A program made the translations under genes and the position numbers. A stretch of DNA of 64,000 nucleotides from Lentinula raphanica (taxonomy: Eukaryota; Basidiomycota; Agaricomycetes; Agaricales; Omphalotaceae), in NCBI GenBank assembly GCA_027919835.1, contig JANVFP010000044.1:283003-347002 (forward strand). The letters are read 5' to 3'. Below, one piece after another: positions 49,162 to 59,623 of this stretch; positions within the stretch are counted from its first letter, which is position 1; every line of letters begins with the position of its first letter. The notes under the pieces are model-generated. The model saw nothing but the letters and a program-made list of their open reading frames with translations, was not told the DNA's origin and did no database searches.

Positions 49162-49630
49162 ATGACGTCAGGCGCATCATGATGCGCATGACATCATCTC
49201 CTGGTCAGATGCCGAATGTTCGGCATCCTGCATGTGGCTGTGCCAACTTTCAATCTTCGTCTCTCACCACCACCTTCAACGATCTTGGAGGCACACAATC
49301 GGTTGGGACTCTAGCCCAACCTATTGTAGCACCATCTCAGGCATTCTGGACCTGGATGGTCGTGTTCCAAGATCGGACGAGGCTTTGGACTCACTTGGCG
49401 CTCGACTCTCTTCAGCGTCCGATTACTACTTTGAGGCGATATTGGAGTCTCGGTGAGTTTTACGCGCATTCGGTGACATTACCTGACTGACCAATGATTT
49501 GACACTCACTAGCTCGATACCATCGCATCCTGTCCAAGTTCGCAGGGGATTATGGAAAAAGACCCTAGCTGCCCTACCCGTCGAAATCAAATCAAGCCAC
49601 GTCCAATAGGATGAAGGCTCCGTGACGATG
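49162..49630 (+). repeat. Dispersed repeat copy B (full length, 469 bp)
   Basis: Near-identical to copy C at 57535. It opens with a 16-bp perfect palindrome gcgcatcatgatgcgc within a larger imperfect inverted repeat, then gatgccgaatgttcggcatc (9-bp inverted repeat, 2-base centre), then the core shared with copies A and D. Towards the end are a ggtgagt and cactcactag pair spaced like a 60-base intron, and rccatcgcatcctgtccaag-type sequence ending ccgtgacgatg. The open frame across it has no known domain. It may be a duplicated gene fragment or a non-autonomous element. Confidence 0.9.
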
Positions 49631-51178
49631 AAATACTGACTTGTGACCATTCCTGTGCGTCATCTGCAACTCGGTCGCCATTTCTTACTCTGACACCCCA
49701 GTAGATTCGATGGTCGTCCAACTGCCATGTCCGAATCCCAGCTCAGGTTGAGCGGCGCAAACAGACCTCGTATCCTCTTCCTCTCATACCACGACCGCCC
49801 ACGATTCCGGATGCACGCAACGGATTGGAACCCTTGACCACCCCATTGTAGCACCATATCTCGACTGGCCTCCTTTCTCCATCGGATCGGACAGTCCAGG
49901 AAGCTCCATCTTTTTTTCCACTCCCACCTTAAACCACGTCAGTGTGGGTCTCTCCATACAAACCATCGAAGCTCAAACAGACCCACGTCAAAGTCTCACC
50001 AATCAACGCCGGATGCCTCCGCCATTTTGTCAATTCATCCTGATCGGCCCACGAATGAACGCCTGTCTAACTGTTTTTTCGTGCTCGCAGGTAAGCACAG
50101 ACTTAGACTCTCCCTGTTCAAGGCCCGCACGTTAAACCATTCGTCGTTAGCCCTCAGCTCAAATGGTCCCATTGATCTCGTCTGTGATGCCATCCCATGC
50201 TCACCAACTCAAATCATCGAGTATAGTATGGCCATCACTACGTAGTCGCCTTACCACTATACTACTGTTCTCATTTCCGCTCCTCCCCCGTTGGCTTACC
50301 TTTCATAAACTGGGTTGTTATGCTCCTTTCACAAATTAGTATAGTCAAGCAATGTAATACCCTCTGAACAGAAAATCGTCACAGAAACCAACAGTACTTT
50401 TTTTTACTGCGACAATCACCAGGCCACAAGTGCCCATCTCTCTATTCTAACCAAGCAAACATGCCCCGACGTAATGTACCACCCTACACGAATGATAGTG
50501 TGGTCCTCTTAGCTCAGTGGTAGAGCGCCAGACTTGTCTGGAGGAAATCGACACTTGCATCTGGAGCGCGCGAGTTCGATTCTCGCAGAGGACGCTTATA
50601 ATGACAACTGACATCTTTTTTTTTCTTTGGACATCTAGACTTCGCTCGACACGTTTGAACCGCGAAGTTTCCATCTTACAAGTATAGCAGGGACCACGTT
50701 CTCCCAACGGCTGTAACAATAACAAAAGATGGCCTTCACACAGTACCGCAGTTTGTAAAACCAAGTACACCAGCGAAAAGTGGCCCAGTTTTGGGTCAAA
50801 TTCCAGAATGTCTTATACATGTGCGTTGTATTTTATGTATACCTGGCTGCGATCCTATCCCCCACCCACCTGTAGACTGGTCGAGCACCGATATAAATAC
50901 AACCCCTCCTACCTTTTCCAAAGTCTCGATTAAGTGACAAGCGCTACCTTGTGGAGACTATCCATCTTCCTAGCCAACTCTTATACATTTCGATCAAATA
51001 CGAAATACCAGTCCGTGAAGATTCTCATGTCCAAAGAGTACTGGTCCATAATCTGTACATCACCCTAGCCAAGTACAAAACTCCCCTTCTTTCCACACAT
51101 AACTTTGAGGCTTACCCCCACTCCAACGTTTGACCCACTCGCTCGCTGTCTCCTCTCTGTCTTCAATCTCATCATCGC
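49631..51178. other. Gene-poor stretch with a diverged repeat copy and one tRNA-like gene
   Basis: About 1.5 kb downstream of the JmjC-type gene. A diverged copy of the dispersed repeat core is recognisable at about 49770-49880 (ctctcataccacgaccgccc... and cattgtagcaccatatctcg). The tRNA-like gene at 50513-50593 is listed separately. Otherwise nothing is recognised. Confidence 0.45.
50513..50593 (+). tRNA. tRNA-Thr(TGT)-like gene with intron
   Basis: Acceptor GTCCTCT/AGAGGAC is fully paired. D arm and A-box are TAGCTCAGTGGTAGAGC, the anticodon stem CCAGA/TCTGG is perfect, and the loop starts C-T-TGT as in tRNA-Thr(TGT). About 20 extra bases follow before the final A of the loop, where eukaryotic tRNA introns sit. 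Position 37 would be C rather than the usual purine. T arm GCGAGTTCGATTCTCGC is perfect. Nine T at 50616-50624 fit a Pol III terminator. This is the most tRNA-like of the seven. Confidence 0.65.
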
Positions 51179-54100
51179 TCACCGTTCCGTCCCCATCACT
51201 GTCCCCTGCGCCGACCATTTCATCACTATCGTCCCCCTCTTCGATGACATTGCCCTCTCCCTCATCCTCGCTGCTCCCTCATCCCCGTCGCCCTCGCCAT
51301 CATCGCTAATTGTCCCCTCCCTATCCACCCCTACTGTTCCCTCAGTGTTCTTCTTGCCACCCCCGACCTTCACCCTCTCCGTTTTTGGCCATAGGTCTTG
51401 CATTTCCACGTCCCCCTCGATGAGATCCTTTTCAATCGCCCTCTTCACTGCCTTTGCGGTGATGACCTTGTCCTCCCCCTCGTAGCCCAGCGTCTCGGCC
51501 TGCACCTTCTCATACACGAGCGTCTTCGCCTGCTGGCACAGATACCTTCTACTCATAGCCTTCACCCCAACACCCATATCAGAATCCGGGCCACCGTAGG
51601 TCAAGCGTACGTGGACGTCTAACCATCCCAACAGCTCGTCCATCCACACACACGCACGCTTCCTGAGCGCCGTCACTTCTGGAGGTACCACGTAGTGCTC
51701 CGCCCGCTTATAACCACCTTCCTCCCTATAGCGCCGGACATCAAGAACGCTGCTCAGCTTTATCAAATTGAACAGGCTCAGGAGATTTATAACACCGGTC
51801 AGAACCTTCAAGTTTGGAAGGTGAACGAGAAGATTTCCTGTTTTATATGCCATTAGTTCCACCTTTATCGACACATCAACAGATTGAAAATTAGGTTCCC
51901 CACCGTTGTCCTGTAGATCCTCGTTATTCAGTTTTTTGATATACGCCTTACTCTCCACGACAATTGAACGGTGCCAGAAATTGGCGATGCTGTACAAGCC
52001 CTCGAACCATTGTAATCGACCGTGTTCGTGATCAAGGAAGACGCGACAAATTCGTGGTAGCAGCTGTAGGCAGTCCTGTCCATTGAAATGTGGGAGTAAA
52101 AGTGTCCCCCGTGGCAGACAGAGGTCTCAACCGTCAGCACAAAGTGCGGCGTGCAAGGTGGCATGATCCTACAAGCTGTCAGTTTCCATGGTCGCGATTT
52201 TCCCTGAGCCCATACTCACAGCGTGTCCCCAGGCTCTAAAAACACACTGTACAACTTCCAGTTTTGGGAGTTATGCCCGTCGACCCGAAACTTCCGACCG
52301 AACATCTCGGTGCTCCCAAAGTCCCCTGGCTCTTCAGCCACCGCCACAACCCAGTATTTGGACCCCGTGTGAGGTCTCACCCAGGTCCCATGTCCTGCAC
52401 AATCCACATGGAATGGGTGCACAGCGTGTGACGTTGCGAACAGTCCCCACGTCTTCCCACTTTTGAACATCCGAATTTCCCCAGTTGCGTCTGCCTCCTC
52501 CTGTGTGCAAATCCCCTCCGGTGGGTGCACCCGTTCAGCTGGAAGCGGGATCCCCAAGCAGTTTATGACCTTCGTCTTATTCCACCCCGCATCTTGAACA
52601 TCTCGAAGCGTGCCCAGTACATGAACATCCTTCGGCTCTCTCACCTTGCGAGAATGATCTATCAACCGAGCATTCAACCACCGTAGCTGTCAACGTATCA
52701 TTCCTCTTACCGTGGAGCGTCCGGACCTTGTCCAAGTCACCCAGCAGTCGGTCTATATCCTCATCCTCAAAGAAACTGTACTTTTGGCGATTTCGCAAGA
52801 TCCCTCGTATCACGAGGACCCCGTTGGCCGCATCCATGTACTCCAACTGGCGAGAAAGGATGCCCATGTGCTCCCAATCCTCCTCTCCAATTTCGCGAAT
52901 CGGAAAATCTTTCCCCGGTTTCCAACCATTAACTACCCTACTATCTTTCTCCAACCGGCCATCAATCACTGCCCTTTCATGAATTTCGCCCAACACGTTG
53001 ATAAGCTGAGAGTGAGCCAGTCGGTGCTAAAAAATCTCTCAGGGGTACGCTCTTGTAGCAAACATGAAAACGTACGTGTGACTTAAACTCGTACCTAACT
53101 ACCGTGCGGTTCAAGCGAGGTAGGTGATAGACCTCACGAATCTTCAACTGATCCAGAGCTCTGTCAAAATCACCAGTCCAACGATGTCCGACAATCCATG
53201 CTTACCTCCCTTTCCAAGCTCGACACATAAGCTGGAATAGTGTACTCTCGATGGCTTGATGCTGTCAATATGATCTCAGCACTGTCTTACCCCACTGCAA
53301 ATATAATTTTGACTCACCATTTCTCCGTTTTTTCTTTCGAGAGGTCACTGGTTTTGTCGGTTTTTTCTCTCGATCGGTTACTGGCTTCGGCTCACTTGCT
53401 GAAGCATTACTCGATGTCCCCGATGCTGCTAACCATTCGACTGGCGTAGACCTGTCACCGAGCTGCTCTCGTTGGACAACTTTGGAGTCGGGAAAGCTAA
53501 AGCGATAACCACAACGTTTATCGGTACGAAAAATACGCCGTCCAAAACAAACTCACCACCGTCTTCCACACCTTTCTTTTGTTTCTTAGGTTTAGGTCCG
53601 GGCGGTTTCGGCTTATCCTGCTTTGGATCTTTCCCATTCCCGTCTCCCGCTGGAGGATCCGGTGCTACCTCATCAATATCCCACTTCCGCTTGATGCCGA
53701 CGACAGATCCAGCTAGGCCTGGATCTTTTCCCTGTAACGGAACACCTGGCAGCGACCCGACACCCGAAGAATCACTCCCAGACGGTGCCTGTTCCCCTTC
53801 ATTCCTGTCTTCGTCCACGTCCATGTTGTCGTCCCGCGCGCCCAATGCTGACTTTTCTGACGAGATCTCCTCTTCATCTCTGGGACGTGGTGTGAACAAC
53901 GACGACATATCTGACGTGCTCCTATTGCGGTCCATGTCTGTTAAACCACTCGCACCTTGAGGCGGCACCACATCTGTACTCTGCGACCCTTCCCCTGGAT
54001 GCAATCCCACCTCTAACGGATTCCCGCCGAGGTCCATGTTTTGGTCAAAGGAATTCCCATCCAACCCATCCCAGAAGAGATCCGACATGTTCCCTGTGTC

Positions 54101-57100
54101 CGGATAAACATCATAGAAACCATCGAAGAGTTGCCGTTCCATGCTGTTTTGTTCGGAAGACCCCGCCTCGTTGTCGAGATGACTACCAAGCCCGGGTTCA
54201 GCGCCTTGTCCGCGAGCTCGGAGGGATTCAGATTCCCCGTTGTCGTCCGGACGGGCTACCTGTGACTCCGATTTCTCCGTCCCACGTTCCCTCGAAGCGT
54301 CCAGACCTCCCGGCTGACCGAGGTGAGCGACATCCTTCTCTCCCATACCCATCTCTACATCCTCATCTTGTATTCCCCCATCTCCTTCTGGTACCACCGG
54401 AGCACCTTCGTTCTTATCAGCAGAGGCCAAACGTACAAGTCCAGATTCACCTTTTTCTTCTGCAAAAGCCGGTCCTCCACCCACACCTTCCTTGATCGCA
54501 GTGTTCTGTGATTCTTTGGTGGAACTTTCCTCCCGAGTGTCCACCCCTTCCTTGTTCCTGGCCTTTCCCCGCTGAACCCATCCCCACGTCATCCCCCTCA
54601 ATATGTCCATTTCCCTCTCCCCCTATAGGACTCCCTGCACCTGTATCAGAAGAGCCTCTCCCGGAATCTTTCGCTTGCCCCGGTTCGCTGCCTTGATCCA
54701 GAGTCGACCCCTTCGCACTTCCACCTTCTTCGAGCTCGGCGTCCTTCGCTTCCTCGGTGGCAGAGTCTTTGGAAACGTCCAGATCTTTTGGCGGTCCCAG
54801 GTGAACGTCATCCTTCTCTGACGAACCCATCTCTACGTCACCTTCCTGTACATGGCCACCTCCTGCTTGTCCTACAGGCGTACGTCCATTTTTATCGTCA
54901 GAGGCCGACCTGGACTTGACCACATCGCTCGATTCACCGTCTTCATCCGGAGAGGCCGTCCTTGAACCAACACCCTCCTTGATTTCAGCATCGTCGCTCT
55001 TTTCGGGGCCATTCTCTTTCGAACACTCTTGACCAGCTGCCGCCTTTCCCTCTACGCCTTTGTCCACGATTTGGACACCTCCTGCTTGTCCTACAGGCGT
55101 ACGTCCATCTTTATCGTCCGAGGCCGACCTGGACTTGACCACATGGCTTGATTCGCCGTCTTCATCGGGAGAGGCCGTCCTTGAACCAACACCCTCCTCG
55201 ATTTCAGCATTGTCGCTCTCTTCGGGGCCATTCTCTTTCGAAAACTCTTGACTAGTCGGATGCTCGAGACCAGCTGCCGCCTTTCCCTCTACGCCTTTCT
55301 CCACGATTTGGACACCTTCCGCTCGTCCCACAGAAGCATGCCCGGAAGCGGTCACCTCACTGTCTGGGGTTTCCAGCACCCTCCGGCCGTTATCGTCCTC
55401 CTCCCCCTCCTCATCCTCCTCGTCGTCCTCATCTTCCTCGTCGTCCTCTCCTCCCGTCCATATCCACTGACCATTCCGAAGCCTATGAGGAACAACGGAA
55501 TCTCATATTCCGTATCACTGTCCATCGAGGAACTAGAAAGGCGTCGACCAGTGTTAGGAGATCTACCAGGCTCTTCCTCGCCTGGTTTCGATAGGATAGG
55601 CGTCTGCCGACTCCGCGCTGAAGCCGAACCGTCATCATCGTCTCCAATCCGCATGAGCAAAGGCTGCAAGGGATCCCATGAAGGAGAAACTGAAGTGGCT
55701 TCTTCGTCCTCCACCTCTATGACGAAAGGTCGAGTAGATCGGCGTGAAGGAGTAGGAGATCCAGCGGGTCGAATTGGCAAAGGAGTTGGGGTCTGAGGAA
55801 CTCTCTCGTTACCCTTCACCGTCGAGTCGCCTCCAGGGCCTGCGATTGTAATCGGCGAGGAGTCTTCAAACCCGAGGTTTGTCTGAACGCCCGAGTGATG
55901 AGGCTCTGGCTGCGAACCGCCTGTGCTTCCTGCGGAAACTGTCGCAAATCTGGAGGGTGTGGAATTCATCTGTGATCCCACGCGTCGACGTGGAACTGTA
56001 GGGGTTTGTCCCCGCATCACACCCTCGATATAACCTTGATCGGCCGCGAGTGCTGGAGTCTGTTCCTCGATCATCTCTTCAATCAATCCACGGCCCTCGA
56101 CCCCAATCTCACCTATATCTACAATTCGCACAGAGCAGGTAACTCAGCACAGCGATTGCGAATCCGACACAAAATAAATCGACATACCCTTCGAGAAGTA
56201 TACTTTTTCCTCATCAGCGACCGTTTCCAGCAACCCCTCTGGAAACTTTGCCAGCAACCCGCCCATGAAGTCCTCCGCCGTCAAGTCCATTCTCGCCACC
56301 GACCTCAAGTTTTCCCACATCCACGATTCAACTTCCTGCAGAACAGGCGGACGTTGACTATGTGGACCCAGACAAATCGCAATCTGAAAAACAATAGCTC
56401 AGCGAATGAAACTCCCATATTTGACAGGTACCCACTCGCAAGAGCGTCTCCCTGCCACAGGACATTGACCACAGCGAGCACGAACGAAGCAACAAGACTG
56501 GCGAAATAGCCAAACTACTCAACAACGGGCATTGGAGTTGTTGACGCTTGTAGGTCGAGATTGCGGAGTTTGCTGGGAAGGCCCAGGAGCTTGCAATACG
56601 GTAAGGCAGCATGCACCCAAGTCAAAGTGGTACGCTTACTTTGAACCCAATTTCCGCACATGGTCCAAAAACTCCTCCGCCGTTGCTGGGTATTCCACTC
56701 CCTGACTCTCATCATCCTGGTCCAGCCAGGCGATGTGGAGCACTGCATAATAAATATTTTGGAGTATCTTGACGTACTCCTCCTTCCCCGCGTACTTTTC
56801 GATCTGGTCGATCATTCCTTGCAGTGGATGTAACCCCGCATCCGATCGTTCGAAGTCTTTTGTCAAAGTCCACTTTCTGGCCATGTTACGAGCCCGATTC
56901 ACAACCCCGACCCAGCCTTGATCTTTTGCGAACGGCTTCAGCTAAGAAACGCGTAGTCTTAAGCTGAACATTGAACGGAACTGTTTCTTGATCAATCGCC
57001 ACTCACCGCATTCGACAATTGTGCCGGCATATTATCAGGAAGCTTTCTCCGATCTGCGCTAAACGCGAAGATCGGTTGTTCTGGACGGGTTAGGACATGA

Positions 57101-57466
57101 AGCGCTCGTAATGCCAGAAAATAGCCTCCAAATGGGTTCAACTCCTCAACCGTCAGTGAATTTGCCTCGGCCCTTGTCACGACATTCTCCGATCTCAACA
57201 TTGAGAATGCGCGATTCGTTTGCAACTTGCGACGCAAATCGTGCAACTTCTTTGACAACGGCTACAAACCCAGTTATATATGTAAAAAGACTCACTCAGA
57301 CTCAGTACCTCAATGGACTTACATGATGGTTAAAATCGCGTTCCACTTGCGCGTTCGACCGTGCATCTTCATCGATAACTCTATCAGACATCGGTAAAAT
57401 AGCGTTTGAATAGAAAAACTTGGTGGCAGTTGAAAACCAACTTGAAAGTTTTTCGGCGTTCAACAT
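51179..57466 (-). CDS. Large protein with disordered acidic middle and C-terminal JmjC-type dioxygenase domain
   Basis: Read on the minus strand as one long multi-exon gene; joining all parts into one gene is inferred. The N-terminus from MLNAEKLSSWFSTATKFFYS (57466) is helical (GGYFLALRALHVLTRPEQPI, LKPFAKDQGWVGVVNRARNM). A Ser/Pro- and Asp/Glu-rich middle (about 53500-56100) contains direct repeats and a basic patch (PKPPGPKPKKQKKGVEDG). The C-terminal part reads ALDQLKIREVYHLPRLNRTV, VINCLGIPLPAERVHPPE, TWGLFATSHAVHPFHVDCAG (His and Asp iron ligands), TGSKYWVVAV, LEPGDTLIMPPCTPHFVLTV and ETSVCHGGHFYS (distal His). That is the JmjC-like fold common in Agaricomycetes, a candidate protein hydroxylase or demethylase. 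Two frame problems are visible, near 54550 and near 52000 (ASSLITNT versus GLYSIANFWH). They could be frameshifts or unrecognised introns. The stop is at 51179. Confidence 0.6.
54866..55300. repeat. Coding direct repeats of about 214 bp in the JmjC-type gene
   Basis: Two near-identical units, starting tcctgcttgtcctacaggcg at about 54866 and 55080, encode acidic repeats (on the minus strand, VEGKAAAG, SKENGPE, EEGVGSRTASPDEDGESS, KSRSASDDKDGRTPVGQAGG). More diverged relatives of the unit continue to about 54400. The repeat length not being a clean multiple of three in all parts may underlie the frame change near 54550. Confidence 0.8.
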
Positions 57467-57534
57467 GCTGACAAACCCATTACGAGTCAATGCCGTGTAC
57501 TGCCGACGCCAGCGCCAAAATGCGATCTCAAACC

Positions 57535-58005
57535 ATGACGTCAGGCGCATCATGATGCGCATGACATCATCTCCTGGTCAGATGCCGAATGTTCGGCATC
57601 CTGCATGTGGCTGTGCCAACTTTCAATCTTCGTCTCTCACCACCACCTTCAACGATCTTGGAGGCACACAATCGGTTGGGACTCTAGCCCAACCTATTGT
57701 AGCACCATCTCAGGCATTCTGGACCTGGATGGTCGTGTTCCAAGATCGGACAAGGCTTTGGACTCACTTGGCGCTCGACTCTCTTCAGCGTCCGATTACT
57801 ACTTTGAGGCGATATTGGAGTCTCGGTGAGTTTTCCGCGCATTCGGTGACATTACCTGACTGACAAATGATTTGACACTCACTAGCTCGATACCATCGCA
57901 TCCTGTCCAAGTTCGCAGGGGATTATGGAAAAAGACCCTAGCTGCCCCTACCCGTCGAAATCAAATCAATTCCACCTCCAATAGGACGAAGCCTCCGTGA
58001 CGATG
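57535..58005 (+). repeat. Dispersed repeat copy C (full length, 471 bp)
   Basis: Almost identical to copy B at 49162-49630 from the opening palindrome to ccgtgacgatg. It differs by scattered substitutions (for example acaaggc for acgaggc) and one extra C near 57950. Its left end is only 69 bases from the start codon of the minus-strand JmjC-type gene, so it could carry that gene's promoter or have inserted into it. Confidence 0.92.
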
Positions 58006-58829
58006 CACCAGTCACATCGAAAGAACCTCAGGAATCCGCACAGCATAACAAGCTTATCCTACTCTAACCACTCATGCAAACCAACTACAGGCTTGGAGAA
58101 CACGCGTGGGCAATCTTTTCAGCTGCTTGTCGTTTCTGACACTAAAACCCAGTACATCCCATAGACGTCAACCAATGTCGTCCTTCTCTCGATGGCCAAC
58201 TCGTTCAAGCCTCTCGCGACTCTCAACGGTTTTCGCGATATCACCCACACCGTTTACAGTGCGCTTGAGCACTTTATACCGCCTCCTCCACATACACGGG
58301 CACCTAGCAATAGTCGAACGCTCCTCTGTCAACTGTCGACACCCTCGGTTACCTTAGGCTAACACGTCCCACAGACAACTGTCGATAGTCGCAGTAGGTT
58401 TGTACACCTGTTCAAACTCTAATCTTTGCTAACTGATCCGCCTACAGATCTTACATCGCCTTTTGACCCAATTCCACCCCAGTGAGCCATCGTCTCTCAC
58501 CTCAACCTCGCATAAAATCAAAAGTCCTTTCCCCGACCCTATCGCATACATCGCGTTAGGCCAGAACCATTCCATGTATCCCTTCCTGTTACATATCGAC
58601 CTCTCGCCATGTCCTTGCCTCGTCCAACTTTAATGCATTCCTATTAAAACCAATCTTCACTAGGGCCATGTCGCGAACCATGTTATATCGACCGTGACCT
58701 ACCTCTTCGCCTCAAACGTTTGGCCGATATTGCATACCTTCTAATGTCGTATGAATACACCGCTCATGTCTAACACTCATTCGGTTCAAAAATAATGACC
58801 CTATTAAAAAAAGAACTCCTTTCACATAT

Positions 58830-58922
58830 GCCCACTGCGAGAATCGAACTTGCGTCACTAGGGAACACACGACGACTAGGATTGATATTTCCCCAGCGCT
58901 CTAACCACTGAGCTAAGCAGGC
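58830..58922 (-). tRNA. tRNA-like gene 5, enlarged anticodon arm
   Basis: Minus strand. Acceptor GCCTGCT/AGTGGGC pairs with two G-T wobbles, A-box TAGCTCAGTGGTTAGAGC, B-box AGTTCGATTCTC. The anticodon arm CTGGGGAA...TTCCCTAG forms an 8-bp stem with one wobble around a 23-base loop, leaving no normal anticodon loop with T33. Seven T (complement 58806-58812) follow 17 bases downstream. Confidence 0.45.
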
Positions 58923-59312
58923 TTGTGAAAAGACAAGGTCTTTTATTATACGCCCTCTCCCATCGCGTCTTGAGCAATGCTTGAACAGGGATTCAAGTGT
59001 TTTCAATTCTCGATCTGTTTCTCCGATTTTTGATTCATACGCATAACCCTTCGAGCTGATCAATAAATATATTGAACAAAATCCCCTACTTATGTACTTG
59101 TGTCTCACAAGCACTGTGCAACCCCTCAGGCTCCGAACATCCTTAAATTTACGATAGCTCGGTCCTGTATGTACTCTCGACTGTAGCGTTCGTTGACACG
59201 TATTGCACCCCTTTGAACTGATCGTATCTTTGAACCTCTGTCACATCTCCTTCCCGGTATATCGTGTTCTGCTAATGCCAGAGTTTCCTTTCATTATCTT
59301 TTTCTAGTATCG

Positions 59313-59405
59313 TCTGCTTAGCTCAATGGTGGAGCGCCAGTCATCAGTATACCTACTTTGAGTCTACATGTCTGGAAGTTGCGAGTTCGACTCTCGCAGC
59401 GGACC
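59313..59405 (+). tRNA. tRNA-like gene 6, enlarged anticodon arm
   Basis: Plus strand. Acceptor GTCTGCT/AGCGGAC pairs with one T-G wobble, A-box TAGCTCAATGGTGGAGC, B-box GAGTTCGACTCTCG with perfect T stem. The anticodon arm CCAGTCAT...ATGTCTGG forms an 8-bp stem with one mismatch and a loop of about 22 bases. Ten T at 59429-59438 fit a Pol III terminator. Confidence 0.48.
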
Positions 59406-59623
59406 AACTGCAGCCATGAATGGATAATTTTTTTTTCCGTACTCGCCCGATAGCATTCAACAATATAGATATTAGATTTCATACATTCAATGATTCAAAG
59501 TCCAGGGTAAACTTCCCAACAAGTGCTAGCAGATTACAATAGTATACATAGCTGCCATCAAGACCAATATTTTTGGCTTCAACATACCGCAAGTTGCAAC
59601 AATCTCCAGGCTATCGAAGATAG

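Larger units (their letters stand above)
58006..59623. other. Gene-poor stretch with two tRNA-like genes
   Basis: 1.6 kb between repeat copy C and the unknown minus-strand gene. The only features I can support are the tRNA-like genes at 58830-58922 and 59313-59405. Short open frames show no domain. Confidence 0.4.

Noticed and set aside
53472..55251. Long plus-strand proline/serine-rich frames opposite the acidic part of the JmjC-type gene
   Set aside because: They are the reverse-complement shadow of Asp/Glu/Gly-rich coding repeats on the minus strand; no start context or splice structure supports them.
57420..57863. 147-codon plus-strand frame across dispersed repeat C (and similar frames in B and D)
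   Set aside because: The frame is conserved only because the DNA repeat is. Copies A and D are truncated at different points, and no known domain appears. Kept as a repeat, not as a gene.
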